A stretch of 64,000 bases of DNA from contig CAJTQR010000004.1 in NCBI GenBank assembly GCA_910578515.1, forward strand, positions 1 through 64,000, in the 5' to 3' direction. This document shows, one piece after another, positions 8,363 through 17,469 of this stretch (the first letter of the stretch is position 1; the number at the start of each line of letters is the position of its first letter). A model generated the notes under the pieces. It saw only the letters and a program-made list of their open reading frames with translations, ran no database searches and was not told where the DNA came from. This DNA is from an uncultured Duncaniella sp. Its GTDB lineage: Bacteria; Bacteroidota; Bacteroidia; Bacteroidales; Muribaculaceae. The translations under genes were made by a program, and so were the position numbers.

Positions 8363-9355
8363 ATGGCAGTTACAATGGCAGAAATCACCAAGCTCCGTAA
8401 CTTGACAAGCGCCGGCTTGATGGACTGCAAAAAAGCTCTCGCCGAAACTAACGGTGACATCGAAGCTGCTGTCGAGATTCTTCGCAAGAAGGGTCAGGCT
8501 GTAGCAGCTAAGCGTGAAGACCGCCAGGCTTCCGAAGGTCATGTAATCGCAAGAACCGACGGTAAGTTCGCAGCTATCCTCGCTCTCAACTGTGAGACTG
8601 ACTTCGTGGCTAAGAATGCTGGCTTCGTAGCTCTCGCTACCAAGCTCATCGACATCGCTATGGAGCACAAATTCAAGACTGTTGAAGAGCTCAAGGCTTT
8701 CGTTGTTGACGGTCAGACTATCGCTGACCTCATCACCGAGGAGAGCGGTAAGACTGGTGAAAAGACCGAAATCGGTGCTTACGTTACCGTTGAGGCAGCT
8801 ACCGCAGCAGCTTACAATCACTTCAACAACAAGCTTGCAGCTATCGTAGGTTTCAACCTCGAAGGTGTTGACCCTCAGGTTGGTCGCGAAATCTGCATGC
8901 AGATTGCATCTATGAACCCCGTAGCCGTTTCACGCAACGACGTTCCCCAGGCAACTATCGACCAGGAAATCAGTGTTGCTGTAGAAAAGACCAAGCAGGA
9001 ACAGGTTCGCAAGGCTGTTGAAGCTGCTCTTAAGAAAGCAGGTCTCAACCCCAATCACTTCGACTCTGAGGACCACATCGAGAGCAACATCTCTAAGGGC
9101 TGGATTACAGAAGAAGACGCTGCTAAGGGTCGCGAAATCATCAAGACCACTTCAGAAGCTAAGGCTGCAAACCTCCCCGAAGCTATGATTCAGAACATCG
9201 CTAACGGTCGTCTCAACAAGTTCTTCAAGGAATCTTGCCTCATGGAACAGGAATATGTTCAGGACAGCAAGCTTACCGTTGGTCAGTTCCTTGACCAGAC
9301 CCAGAAGGGACTCGTTGTTGTTGACTTCAAGCGTGTCAACCTCAATCAGGACTAA
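8363..9355 (+). CDS. tsf: Elongation factor Ts
   Basis: A 330-residue nucleotide-exchange factor for EF-Tu. The N-terminal UBA-like domain (ITKLRNLTSAGLMDCKKAL), the TDFVAKN motif that contacts EF-Tu, and a two-lobed dimerisation core are evident. The length is usual for the order. The ATG at 8363 gives MAVTMAEITK; an internal ATG at 8375 gives MAEITK and cannot be excluded. It is paired with rpsB as almost everywhere in bacteria. An excellent terminator follows. Confidence 0.97.
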   Translation: MAVTMAEITKLRNLTSAGLMDCKKALAETNGDIEAAVEILRKKGQAVAAKREDRQASEGHVIARTDGKFAAILALNCETDFVAKNAGFVALATKLIDIAMEHKFKTVEELKAFVVDGQTIADLITEESGKTGEKTEIGAYVTVEAATAAAYNHFNNKLAAIVGFNLEGVDPQVGREICMQIASMNPVAVSRNDVPQATIDQEISVAVEKTKQEQVRKAVEAALKKAGLNPNHFDSEDHIESNISKGWITEEDAAKGREIIKTTSEAKAANLPEAMIQNIANGRLNKFFKESCLMEQEYVQDSKLTVGQFLDQTQKGLVVVDFKRVNLNQD

Positions 9356-9387
9356 TCCTCCAAGCAAAGTCATAACATCGCAATAAT

Positions 9388-9431
9388 TGACAGGCTGACG
9401 TTTTTGTTTCTCGTCAGCCTGTCATTTTTTT
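9388..9431 (+). terminator. Intrinsic terminator of the rpsB-tsf operon
   Basis: A perfect 13-bp stem (9388-9400 with 9412-9424), an 11-nt loop and seven T residues at 9425-9431. Confidence 0.93.
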
Positions 9432-9464
9432 CTGTCGGAGAAACCCACACAATTGTCTAAATCA

Positions 9465-9496
9465 TTTGCCTTCCTCGCTCAAAACTCCTAACTTTG
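9465..9496 (+). promoter_or_regulatory. Promoter of the LytS/LytTR two-component operon
   Basis: TTTG (9465-9468), a 20-nt spacer, TAACTTTG (9489-9496). The start of transcription is expected about 15 nt before the ATG at 9519. Confidence 0.7.
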
Positions 9497-9518
9497 CGTA
9501 TTTCCAAATCATATTCAC

Positions 9519-10619
9519 ATGCGCGATATAGGATACAAACAGCAGCTCACCACATTCCTTACACATCTCCTGTGTATCACAATTCTATTTGTGCTTCCCG
9601 AACTGCTATGGAGCCTCTCATTCCCCTCACGCCCTATACATCTCTGGGTCTACGCCAAAGCGCTCGTATACATCATAATATTCTATGTGAATTATTATGT
9701 GATAATCGAACGTTCCATTGACCGACCTCACAGTGTGCTCCGTTTCCTCGGGCAGAATCTGCTACTGCTACTTGTATCACTCCTCATTCTCTACCTAATA
9801 TGGCGTTTCTTCGGCGACCAGATAGGTAACCCGTGGAAAAAAATGGGACGCAAACACCATGACCACTCGGAGCTTGTCTACATTGTCCGATGGACATCCG
9901 TACTCCTTCGTGACCTTGTCATGATTGTACTGACCATAGGTCTGGCTGCAGCCCTCCGCCTCAGCGACAAATGGACATTAATATCGCAGCAAAAAAAGGA
10001 TATGATAAGCTCGCAGCGCGAAGTTGAGCTAAAGAATCTCAAGAGTCAGCTAAACCCTCATTTCCTTTTCAACACCCTCAACAGCATCTATGCCCTGATT
10101 GCCATCTCTCCCGCCAAAGCACAGGATGCGGTGCATGAACTGAGCCGCCTACTGAGGTATGTACTCTACGACAGCCCTACATCTGTGACAGTAAAACAGG
10201 AAATTGATTTCATCGACAATTATGTTAAGCTGATGCGTCTGCGACTTAGCCCGTCGCTCGACATTCATGTCGACCTCAATGTGACCGGATGGGAAAACTA
10301 CCGCATTGCCCCTCTCCTGTTCATCACCCTTATCGAGAATGTATTCAAACATGGTGTACACAACGTACCCGAGGATAAAATAGTAATCTCAATCAAGGCT
10401 GCAGAAGGAGTCATAAAATGTCATGTTTCCAACACCATTCTTCCCGATACTCCATCTACATCCAGGTCAACCACCGGAGGCATAGGGATGCATAATCTCC
10501 GCCGACGTCTCCAGCTTCTCTACGGTGACCGCGCCACTCTCTGCATCAATGTCACAGATACCCTCTACACTGTTGACCTTGATATACCGCTATCCGAATC
10601 TATCACCCAACCATCATAA
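9519..10619 (+). CDS. Sensor histidine kinase, LytS/YpdA type
   Basis: A 366-residue kinase with four predicted membrane helices (about 12-33, 45-65, 78-98, 125-147), then a coiled-coil and a His_kinase domain (PF06580 type). The phospho-acceptor is H181 in QLNPHFLFNTLNSIYAL. The ATPase lobe has the N-box LIENVFKHGV and the G-box TGGIGMHNLRRRLQLLYG. There is no separate extracytoplasmic sensor domain, so sensing is probably by the membrane bundle. It is followed after 19 bp by its LytTR regulator. The signal is unknown. Confidence 0.9.
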   Translation: MRDIGYKQQLTTFLTHLLCITILFVLPELLWSLSFPSRPIHLWVYAKALVYIIIFYVNYYVIIERSIDRPHSVLRFLGQNLLLLLVSLLILYLIWRFFGDQIGNPWKKMGRKHHDHSELVYIVRWTSVLLRDLVMIVLTIGLAAALRLSDKWTLISQQKKDMISSQREVELKNLKSQLNPHFLFNTLNSIYALIAISPAKAQDAVHELSRLLRYVLYDSPTSVTVKQEIDFIDNYVKLMRLRLSPSLDIHVDLNVTGWENYRIAPLLFITLIENVFKHGVHNVPEDKIVISIKAAEGVIKCHVSNTILPDTPSTSRSTTGGIGMHNLRRRLQLLYGDRATLCINVTDTLYTVDLDIPLSESITQPS

Positions 10620-10638
10620 TCAAAATCCGATACTGAAA

Positions 10639-11388
10639 ATGATACTCCGTTGTTGCGTAATTGACGATGAACCTTTAGCTTCCGGTCTCATCGCGTCCTA
10701 CATAACCAAAACTCCGTTCATGGAACTTGCCGGTGAGTACTCCTCACCCAAGGATGCTATATCCATGATTTTAGACGGAGATGTCGACTTAGTGTTTCTC
10801 GACATAAACATGCCGCAACTCAACGGCATCGAGTTCGCTAAAATAATACCTCCATCTGTCCGAATCATTTTCACCACCGCCTACGACAATTATGCCGTGG
10901 AAGGTTTTCGCGTCAACGCCCTCGACTATCTCCTTAAACCTATCAGCTATGAGGAATTCCTGGCAGCAGGTAAACGAGCTCTACAGTGGGCCGACCTCAA
11001 CAGCCGTAAAGCCGAAAACGAATCGTCGGCAACCAATCAGGAGTATATCATAGTGAAGAGCGAATACAAGCTCATGCAGATTGCCGTAAAGGATATACTT
11101 TACATCGAAGGACTCAAAGACTATGTGAAAATCTACACCGAAGGCTCCGATAAGTCAATCATGACCCTCATAAGCATGAAAGCGCTTGAACGCAGCCTCC
11201 CTTCCCAGAGATTCATGCGCGTGCACCGCTCATACATAGTCAATCTATCAAAAATTCGTGTCATAGAGCGCAACCGTATTGTATTCGGCAAAGCTGTAAT
11301 TCCGATATCCGAGAGTTACAAACAAGCGTTCGCCGACTATATAGCACAGCGAACGCTTACCATCCGTCCTGATGAGGACCAGGATTAA
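10639..11388 (+). CDS. Response regulator with LytTR DNA-binding domain
   Basis: A 249-residue regulator. The receiver domain has the acidic pair DDE near residues 9-11 and the phospho-acceptor D55 in LVFLDINMPQ, with K in LLKPI later. The C-terminal LytTR domain (about 145-245) includes LYIEGLKDYVKIYT and RFMRVHRSYIVNLSKI. The open frame extends upstream into the kinase gene, but the ATG at 10639 is the correct start because it gives MILRCCVIDDEP at the beginning of the receiver fold. It is the output partner of the kinase at 9519. Confidence 0.92.
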   Translation: MILRCCVIDDEPLASGLIASYITKTPFMELAGEYSSPKDAISMILDGDVDLVFLDINMPQLNGIEFAKIIPPSVRIIFTTAYDNYAVEGFRVNALDYLLKPISYEEFLAAGKRALQWADLNSRKAENESSATNQEYIIVKSEYKLMQIAVKDILYIEGLKDYVKIYTEGSDKSIMTLISMKALERSLPSQRFMRVHRSYIVNLSKIRVIERNRIVFGKAVIPISESYKQAFADYIAQRTLTIRPDEDQD

Positions 11389-11404
11389 AAATCCGTAATG
11401 GCTT

Positions 11405-12208
11405 TTAAGCTGGAGTTTCCTCCGACTGCTCCACCACGGTATTCTCGGCAATCTCTTCCTTATTAGCGGAAGTTGATACTCTTAACGGCATCTTTACCCA
11501 AAAGCAATCAGGAATCAGACGCCATAGGTAATAGGCTGCTCTCCAGCGGCAGTCTATCACCACAACGCGGCTCTTGCGTATCAAAGCCTTTATTATGGCA
11601 GGCATTATCTCCTCCAGTTCCATCGTCATCGGATATTCACGGTCAGCCTTAAGAAGCGGTGTGCGTATCCAACCCGGACGTATATCTGTAAATGACATCT
11701 GCATACCCTCCATATTAGCCAGCTGTTCCAAAGCTGTGAGATATGTCTGCTGATATTTCTTAGATGATGAGTAGCTCGCAAGCTCTCCTATACCCTTGGT
11801 GCCTGCTATTGAGGTTATGGCTGCAATATGTCCGACCCCTGCACACTTATCCCGGAAATATCTGAAAGCCGTGTCAATCATACGTGTGAATCCAACCACA
11901 TTTGTCTCGGCTGTAGCCACCTCCTCGCTTGTGTTAAGTCCGGTGCTCTCGTAACCAATCCCTGAAACATGCAGGTAGATATCCATCCCTCCCAAATTCT
12001 TTATCAGGCGCTCAAGTCGCATCACGGAGTCCTTATGAGTTACATCTATATGCTCCCATTCAATCCTCTTGGGAAATCGTTTCTGCAGCTCCTTCATCAC
12101 ATCATCCTTTCTCCCTGCCACTCCTACACGCCAACCGGCTGTGGCATAAATCTCAGCTACACGCAACCCGATTCCCGAAGTCGCTCCCATTATTACGATA
12201 TGTTTCAT
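11405..12208 (-). CDS. Short-chain dehydrogenase/reductase
   Basis: A 267-residue SDR. The nucleotide-binding loop is GATSGIG (residues 8-14), followed by a basic GRKDD segment that suggests NADP preference. The catalytic YxxxK is in ELASYSSSKKYQQ, with a serine in TSIAGT. The C terminus has an extra hydrophobic stretch (AAYYLWRLIPDCFW) and a Glu-rich tail, which suggests membrane association, as in SDRs that act on lipids or sterol-like substrates. The substrate cannot be named. It is convergent with the LytTR operon, 16 bp away, and is monocistronic. Confidence 0.85.
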   Translation of the reverse strand: MKHIVIMGATSGIGLRVAEIYATAGWRVGVAGRKDDVMKELQKRFPKRIEWEHIDVTHKDSVMRLERLIKNLGGMDIYLHVSGIGYESTGLNTSEEVATAETNVVGFTRMIDTAFRYFRDKCAGVGHIAAITSIAGTKGIGELASYSSSKKYQQTYLTALEQLANMEGMQMSFTDIRPGWIRTPLLKADREYPMTMELEEIMPAIIKALIRKSRVVVIDCRWRAAYYLWRLIPDCFWVKMPLRVSTSANKEEIAENTVVEQSEETPA

Positions 12209-12336
12209 AGAATATATATGTATTAATTGTTCATTATAAAAGAGCCTTGATAATAACTGTTAAGGCACCTCTAACAGTTTAAACATCCGGCAGCGCCGAA
12301 ATGTTAAGAGAATGCTAAAAAAACTTTGAGATAATA

Positions 12337-12385
12337 AAAAACATCAGTGGCAGTCCTTGAAAAAGAAACTGCCACTGATGTTTTT
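12337..12385. terminator. Terminator of the PBP1A gene
   Basis: Perfect 18-bp arms (12337-12354, 12368-12385) flanked by A/T runs, located just downstream of the PBP1A stop at 12416 (minus strand). It could act in both directions. Confidence 0.88.
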
Positions 12386-12415
12386 CACAAATACTTGCGA
12401 TATATTATCAGGGCT

Positions 12416-14821
12416 TTAATCAAACACACCCTCTATTGATGATTCTTCAGCATTATGGTCGGCGTCAACCGGCTCTTCGTAATAACCATAGAACTCTTTC
12501 TCACACAGATTAACATTTCCCGGAATATTGAAACGGGCTGACTGTGAATAATTGAGAGTCGGGTCAGAATATACCTTCTTCATGAAACGTCCATAAATCG
12601 GGAGAGCCATCGATGCTCCCTGACCGTAAGCCATAGTGTTGAAGTGGATATAGCGCTCATCGCCACCAACCCAAGTACCGGCTACAAGCTGAGGTGTGAA
12701 GCCCATAAACCAACCGTCGGCATTATAGTTGGTTGTACCTGTCTTGCCACCCATCTCTGCCGTGAGTCCGAAGCGCGAACGCACGCGGTGAGCTGTACCT
12801 TCATTGACAACATTGAGCAGCATAGACAATATTCTGTAATATGCCTTTTCGGAAATCACCTCTACGTGACGCGGTGAAAATTCTGATATAATGTTGCCGT
12901 TATTGTCGGCTATCGCTGTTACAAACATTGGGTCAACACGCATACCGTTATTGGCAAATGCCGAGTAAGCTGTCACCATTTCCTTAACCGACACATCTGC
13001 CGGACCGAGACACAGCGACATCACAGCAGGAAGGTCAGAAGTAATACCGAAATTATGCATGGTTCTTACAAGAGATGATGGTGAGAGCTGAGATATCAAG
13101 CGCGCCGAAATCCAGTTGTTTGAGTTTGTGAGCGCCCATTTGAGGTCTACCATCTCACCCACTCTCGCACTTCCTGCATTTCTCGGAGCCCAGACTCTGC
13201 CTGCTTCGTCTGTAAGTACCGGTTGCGTGTTGGAAAGTTCATCACAAGGAGTGAAACCTTCCTCCATGGCGTAAGTGTAAAGAAACGGCTTCACGGTAGA
13301 ACCAATCTGTCGCTTGCCGGTAGAAACCATGTCATATTGAAAATACGAGAAGTTTGGACCACCCACATACGCTTTAATGTGACCGTTGAGCGGGTCCATA
13401 GCCATAAAGCCGGTACGGAGAAAATGCTTGTGATAAAGCACCGAGTCAAGCGGTGTCATCACGGTATCAACAGAGCCGGAGTAACTGAACACCTTCATCT
13501 CTCTCGGGGTATTGAACGCCTTGTTGATTTCATCGCGTGAAGCCCCCGCCTTTACCATCACACGGTAACGGTCGGTATTCTTCATGGCGTTTCTTATAAG
13601 ATGATTTCTGCGTATTTCTGAAAGCTCGGCACGGTCAGTGGTGTAAGGGGCACCTTTAGTACCACGTTTCTCACGGAAAAATGCTTTCTGAAGGTCACCG
13701 CCAAGATGCTCAGCCACAGCCTCCTCCGCATACTGCTGCATGCGCGAGTCAATGGTGGTGTAAATCTTAAGACCGTCAGTATAGATGTCATACTTCGACC
13801 CATCAGGTTTCGGATTCTTCTCAATCCATCCATACAGCGGATTTGTATCCCATGCTATGGAATCATCCACATACTTCTGACGTTCCCATGAACGATAATT
13901 TGAACGTTCGGGCTTCTTGGCACGGAGCATACGGCGAAGTTCTTCGCGGAAGTAAGGAGCGATGCCATCCTTCGTATCTACTCTGTGAAAGTTTAGTTTC
14001 AGGGGGAGAGCGCTGAGGCTGTCGAGCTCGGCGCGTGTAATTTTGCCGGCTTTCTCCATCTGCTGCAACACAACGTTACGACGCTGACGGGTGCGCTCAT
14101 TCTGCCTCACCGGATTATAGTAGGCTGGGTTCTTCACCATTCCCACCAATGTAGCCGCTTCCTCTATACTCAGGTCCTTCGGAGCTTTGCCGAAATAGAT
14201 ATGAGCCGCACTCTTGATACCAACGGCATTGTAAAGGAAGTCAAACTGATTAAGATACATCTTTATAATCTCTTCCTTAGAGTAGTAGCGCTCAAGTTTG
14301 ACAGCTATCATCCACTCGATAGGCTTCTGCATGGCGCGGGTCATAAGTCCGGAGCTTGTGGGCGAATAGAGCTGCTTTGCAAGCTGCTGTGTCAGAGTTG
14401 AACCGCCTCCGGCGTTCTTATTGCCCATTAGCACAGTCTTAAACAGCACACGCCCGAGACCACGCATGTCAATGCCCGAATGCTCTTCAAAACGAACATC
14501 CTCGGTTGATATCAATGCGTCAATGACATGCTGCGACACTTCATCAAAGTCGGCATATACACGGTTGCCTGTACCTGAAAAATAACGGCCTATCTCCTTG
14601 CCGTCGGACGAATAAAGCACTGAAGCAAATCTGTCGGCAGGATTCTTCAGCTCCTCTACAGGCGGCATATAACCTATCACCCCGTTGTATACGAGGAAAA
14701 GGAAGAAAAACACACCGAAAACCATTGCCACGAAGACAATCCACATCGTAGCTATGATTCCACGATGTGACTTTTTCGGCTTGTCAGTTTTTTTATCTGG
14801 TTGGTGCTTTGTAGGTTCCAT
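12416..14821 (-). CDS. mrcA: Bifunctional penicillin-binding protein 1A
   Basis: An 801-residue class A PBP that polymerises and cross-links peptidoglycan on the outer face of the inner membrane. A short basic cytoplasmic tail precedes one membrane helix (about 22-46). The glycosyltransferase 51 domain shows EDVRFEEHSGID with the catalytic Glu and GGGSTLTQQLAKQLY. The transpeptidase domain shows the active serine in GSTVKPF (SxxK), SNN (SxN) and KTGTTN (KTG). The acidic C-terminal tail is Glu/Asp-rich. It is monocistronic with a terminator downstream; a -7 box TAAATTTG (14898-14905) lies upstream without a clear -33. Confidence 0.95.
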   Translation of the reverse strand: MEPTKHQPDKKTDKPKKSHRGIIATMWIVFVAMVFGVFFFLFLVYNGVIGYMPPVEELKNPADRFASVLYSSDGKEIGRYFSGTGNRVYADFDEVSQHVIDALISTEDVRFEEHSGIDMRGLGRVLFKTVLMGNKNAGGGSTLTQQLAKQLYSPTSSGLMTRAMQKPIEWMIAVKLERYYSKEEIIKMYLNQFDFLYNAVGIKSAAHIYFGKAPKDLSIEEAATLVGMVKNPAYYNPVRQNERTRQRRNVVLQQMEKAGKITRAELDSLSALPLKLNFHRVDTKDGIAPYFREELRRMLRAKKPERSNYRSWERQKYVDDSIAWDTNPLYGWIEKNPKPDGSKYDIYTDGLKIYTTIDSRMQQYAEEAVAEHLGGDLQKAFFREKRGTKGAPYTTDRAELSEIRRNHLIRNAMKNTDRYRVMVKAGASRDEINKAFNTPREMKVFSYSGSVDTVMTPLDSVLYHKHFLRTGFMAMDPLNGHIKAYVGGPNFSYFQYDMVSTGKRQIGSTVKPFLYTYAMEEGFTPCDELSNTQPVLTDEAGRVWAPRNAGSARVGEMVDLKWALTNSNNWISARLISQLSPSSLVRTMHNFGITSDLPAVMSLCLGPADVSVKEMVTAYSAFANNGMRVDPMFVTAIADNNGNIISEFSPRHVEVISEKAYYRILSMLLNVVNEGTAHRVRSRFGLTAEMGGKTGTTNYNADGWFMGFTPQLVAGTWVGGDERYIHFNTMAYGQGASMALPIYGRFMKKVYSDPTLNYSQSARFNIPGNVNLCEKEFYGYYEEPVDADHNAEESSIEGVFD

Positions 14822-15066
14822 TAAGGATTCTTATGCTATTTTGGATTGATTACAGGTGTTTTATGAACGGCTCAATCAGCGAACCCGCTCGAAGATGCAA
14901 ATTTACAAAAAATTTCCGATGCTATCACTCAATTATCACCGGAGATTTTCTCTTGCACTATCTAACTATACATATATTTTGTATTACAACTTAATCACAG
15001 CCTTAGTCCAACCATTGTAAGTCAACGATTACCAGCTTCTTTAGCAACATTGTCGCGACTTTTACA

Positions 15067-15948
15067 CTATTCTCTGGGTCCTACCGGAAGTGCGCCCATA
15101 CGCGGGATTGGCACTGTTGGATTCTGCATCCTCCTGTTAGACTTGTCTCGCTGATTGTACATGAGATTATACAATATGCCACCAACATCCACTCCGATGG
15201 CTGTACTTTTGTTTATACGGTAATAAGGTTTCACTATAGGTTGTGTGCGCCAATGACCGTTAGCAGAATTCCGGTAACCCTGCGCACCCACTTGTACACC
15301 CCAATGCTCATTGAAGCTATAGTCCATATATCCTCCCACTGACGGAATGGCAATATACCCGGCTTCAGCTCCTCGCGGGTCACGTAACGGCGAATAGTAG
15401 CTGCCGAATACAGTAAAACTAATCTGGTCGGATGCTTGAAATGACAGCGAGCCACCAAAACCTACACTACGGTCAAGTTTATTAAGTGACCCATATTTCT
15501 CGGCAGCGGCATAGGCGGAAAACGAAAACCTGCCAAAATTCTGGAATAAGCCCAACCGTCCGCTCTCAATACCCATCAGCCCAGGAAGAGATGCCATGGA
15601 AGTGAAACCAAATATTCCACCTCCATCCCATGCGGCTATTACACCGGGTACAGGTGACGCAAATGAAAATTCAGGCACATTCCTCATATTCCCTCCTGAA
15701 GTAATTTGCATAGCCTTATATTTAGCATTCAAACTTCTTATCTGCTCATCGTAGGTCAATGGGACAGCACCTGCTGTCACACCTGCATCACCAGTTCGAA
15801 TCATACTGTCGGAAAGAGCTATACGCAGCGAATCACTCCCATCCAATAGACGCACATCAACCTCACGGACACTCTCGCCCGTACTCACCGTCTGTGCTGA
15901 AACCATCCCCGCACTAATCATAATCAAAAATAAGATTACCATCCTCAT
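15067..15948 (-). CDS. Uncharacterised secreted protein, possible outer-membrane barrel
   Basis: About 293 residues. I chose the ATG at 15948 because MRMVILFLIMISAGMVSAQ is then a good signal peptide with cleavage after SAQ; an ATG nine codons upstream (15975) exists. The mature part begins with a polar segment (about 20-95) and then has alternating hydrophobic/glycine-rich strands (GRFSFSAYAAAEKYG, GGYMDYSFNEHWGVQVGAQGY), the look of an outer-membrane beta-barrel. I do not recognise a named family. It is monocistronic, with its own consensus promoter. Confidence 0.7.
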   Translation of the reverse strand: MRMVILFLIMISAGMVSAQTVSTGESVREVDVRLLDGSDSLRIALSDSMIRTGDAGVTAGAVPLTYDEQIRSLNAKYKAMQITSGGNMRNVPEFSFASPVPGVIAAWDGGGIFGFTSMASLPGLMGIESGRLGLFQNFGRFSFSAYAAAEKYGSLNKLDRSVGFGGSLSFQASDQISFTVFGSYYSPLRDPRGAEAGYIAIPSVGGYMDYSFNEHWGVQVGAQGYRNSANGHWRTQPIVKPYYRINKSTAIGVDVGGILYNLMYNQRDKSNRRMQNPTVPIPRMGALPVGPRE

Positions 15949-16004
15949 ACCAGCAAACAATTGATTGGTTATCAAACCTCATAAAAACAAAAGGTTACCT
16001 ATCG

Positions 16005-16034
16005 CAAAGATAAGCAACCTAAATTTCAGTGCAA
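16005..16034 (-). promoter_or_regulatory. Promoter of the uncharacterised secreted protein gene
   Basis: Minus strand TTG (16032-16034), a 19-nt spacer, TATCTTTG (16005-16012). The leader to 15948 is about 50 nt. Confidence 0.65.
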
Positions 16035-16111
16035 AACATTTTCCCTTATTTAATCTTAAATCCCACCCTAAAACCAATAAGAAAAAATGCGTCCGATTTA
16101 TATGTCACACC

Positions 16112-17422
16112 TTACTTTCCTATAGCGGTATAATGGAAACCTTCAGAAATAACCTCCTCTTTGTCGTAAATATTTCTGCCGTCCACTATCACAGGATGCT
16201 TCATAACCTTGCGCATCACAGTCCACGAAGGCACTCTGAATTCCTTCCATTCTGTCACGAGAGCAAGCGCATCAGCATCAATCACAGCATCATACATATC
16301 CTTACAGTAGGTCACCTTATCTCCGATACGACGATGGCACTCCTTCATAGCTACCGGGTCATAGACTTTCACGGTTGCGCCTGCATCAAGCAGTCGCTCA
16401 ATTATCACAAGCGCCGGAGCCTCACGCATATCATCGGTCTCAGGCTTAAAAGCCAACCCCCAAAGAGCTATAGTTTTTCCTGCAAGAGAACCGAGCTGTT
16501 GCTGCAGTTTATGGAACACTATTGATTTCTGACGCTCATTCACAGCCTCCACTGCTTCAATCACACCCATGGTGTAGCCATGTTCGCGTCCTGTATGAGC
16601 CAGCGCCTTCACATCCTTTGGGAAACAAGAACCGCCGTAACCGCACCCTGAATATAGGAACTTTGAACCAATTCGGGCATCAGTTCCTATCCCTTTGCGC
16701 ACATGGTCAACATTTGCTCCCACGAGGTCACATAGATTCGCAATATCATTCATAAACGATATACGGGTGGCAAGCATAGCATTTGCAGCATATTTGGTCA
16801 TCTCAGCCGAGGGGATATCCATGAAGTAGACACGAAAATTATTCGTGAGGAATGGGCGGTAAAGCTTGGTCATTACCTTTCGGGCACGTTCACTCTCTAT
16901 ACCAACCACCACTCGGTCGGGCGACATAAAATCCTTGATAGCCGCACCCTCTTTCAAAAATTCAGGATTGGATGCCACTTCAAACTCCACATTCTCCCCA
17001 CGCTTTTCAAGCTCCTCAAGGATTGCCGCCTTGACTTTTAATGCGGTTCCCACAGGCACAGTGGATTTGGTCACAAGGATAGTATATTTCTTTATGTTAC
17101 GCCCGAAAGTCCGTGCCACTTCAAGCACATATTTCAAGTCGGCCGAACCATCCTCGTCAGGAGGTGTACCAACAGCCGAAAACACTACCTCAACATCGTC
17201 AAGACATGTAGTAAGGTCCGTGGTGAAATGCAGACGTCCGGCATCGACATTACGTTTCACAAGGTCATCCAGCCCCGGCTCATAAATCGGAATTTCTCCG
17301 TCGAGCAGGCTCTTGATTTTATTCTCGTCAATATCCACGCATGTGACATCTATACCCATTTCAGCAAAACATGCGCCTGAAACGAGTCCCACATAGCCAG
17401 TGCCGACAATTGCAATATTCAT
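16112..17422 (-). CDS. ugd: UDP-glucose 6-dehydrogenase
   Basis: A 436-residue enzyme that oxidises UDP-glucose to UDP-glucuronate with two NAD+. The N terminus is a Rossmann fold (MNIAIVGTGYVGLVSG). The catalytic cysteine is C266 in GGSCFPKDV, and the central helix region contains TKYAANAMLATRISFMN. A C-terminal UDP-binding domain follows (WGLAFKPETDDMREAP). It supplies glucuronate for capsule or exopolysaccharide. It lies 47 bp downstream of fcl on the same strand and is probably co-transcribed; no glycosyltransferase genes accompany the pair here. The related UDP-ManNAc dehydrogenase is less likely from the motif set. Confidence 0.92.
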   Translation of the reverse strand: MNIAIVGTGYVGLVSGACFAEMGIDVTCVDIDENKIKSLLDGEIPIYEPGLDDLVKRNVDAGRLHFTTDLTTCLDDVEVVFSAVGTPPDEDGSADLKYVLEVARTFGRNIKKYTILVTKSTVPVGTALKVKAAILEELEKRGENVEFEVASNPEFLKEGAAIKDFMSPDRVVVGIESERARKVMTKLYRPFLTNNFRVYFMDIPSAEMTKYAANAMLATRISFMNDIANLCDLVGANVDHVRKGIGTDARIGSKFLYSGCGYGGSCFPKDVKALAHTGREHGYTMGVIEAVEAVNERQKSIVFHKLQQQLGSLAGKTIALWGLAFKPETDDMREAPALVIIERLLDAGATVKVYDPVAMKECHRRIGDKVTYCKDMYDAVIDADALALVTEWKEFRVPSWTVMRKVMKHPVIVDGRNIYDKEEVISEGFHYTAIGK

Positions 17423-17469
17423 ATTTCTATTGAGGTGTTATAGCTTATACTATTTAGCGATACTGACGG

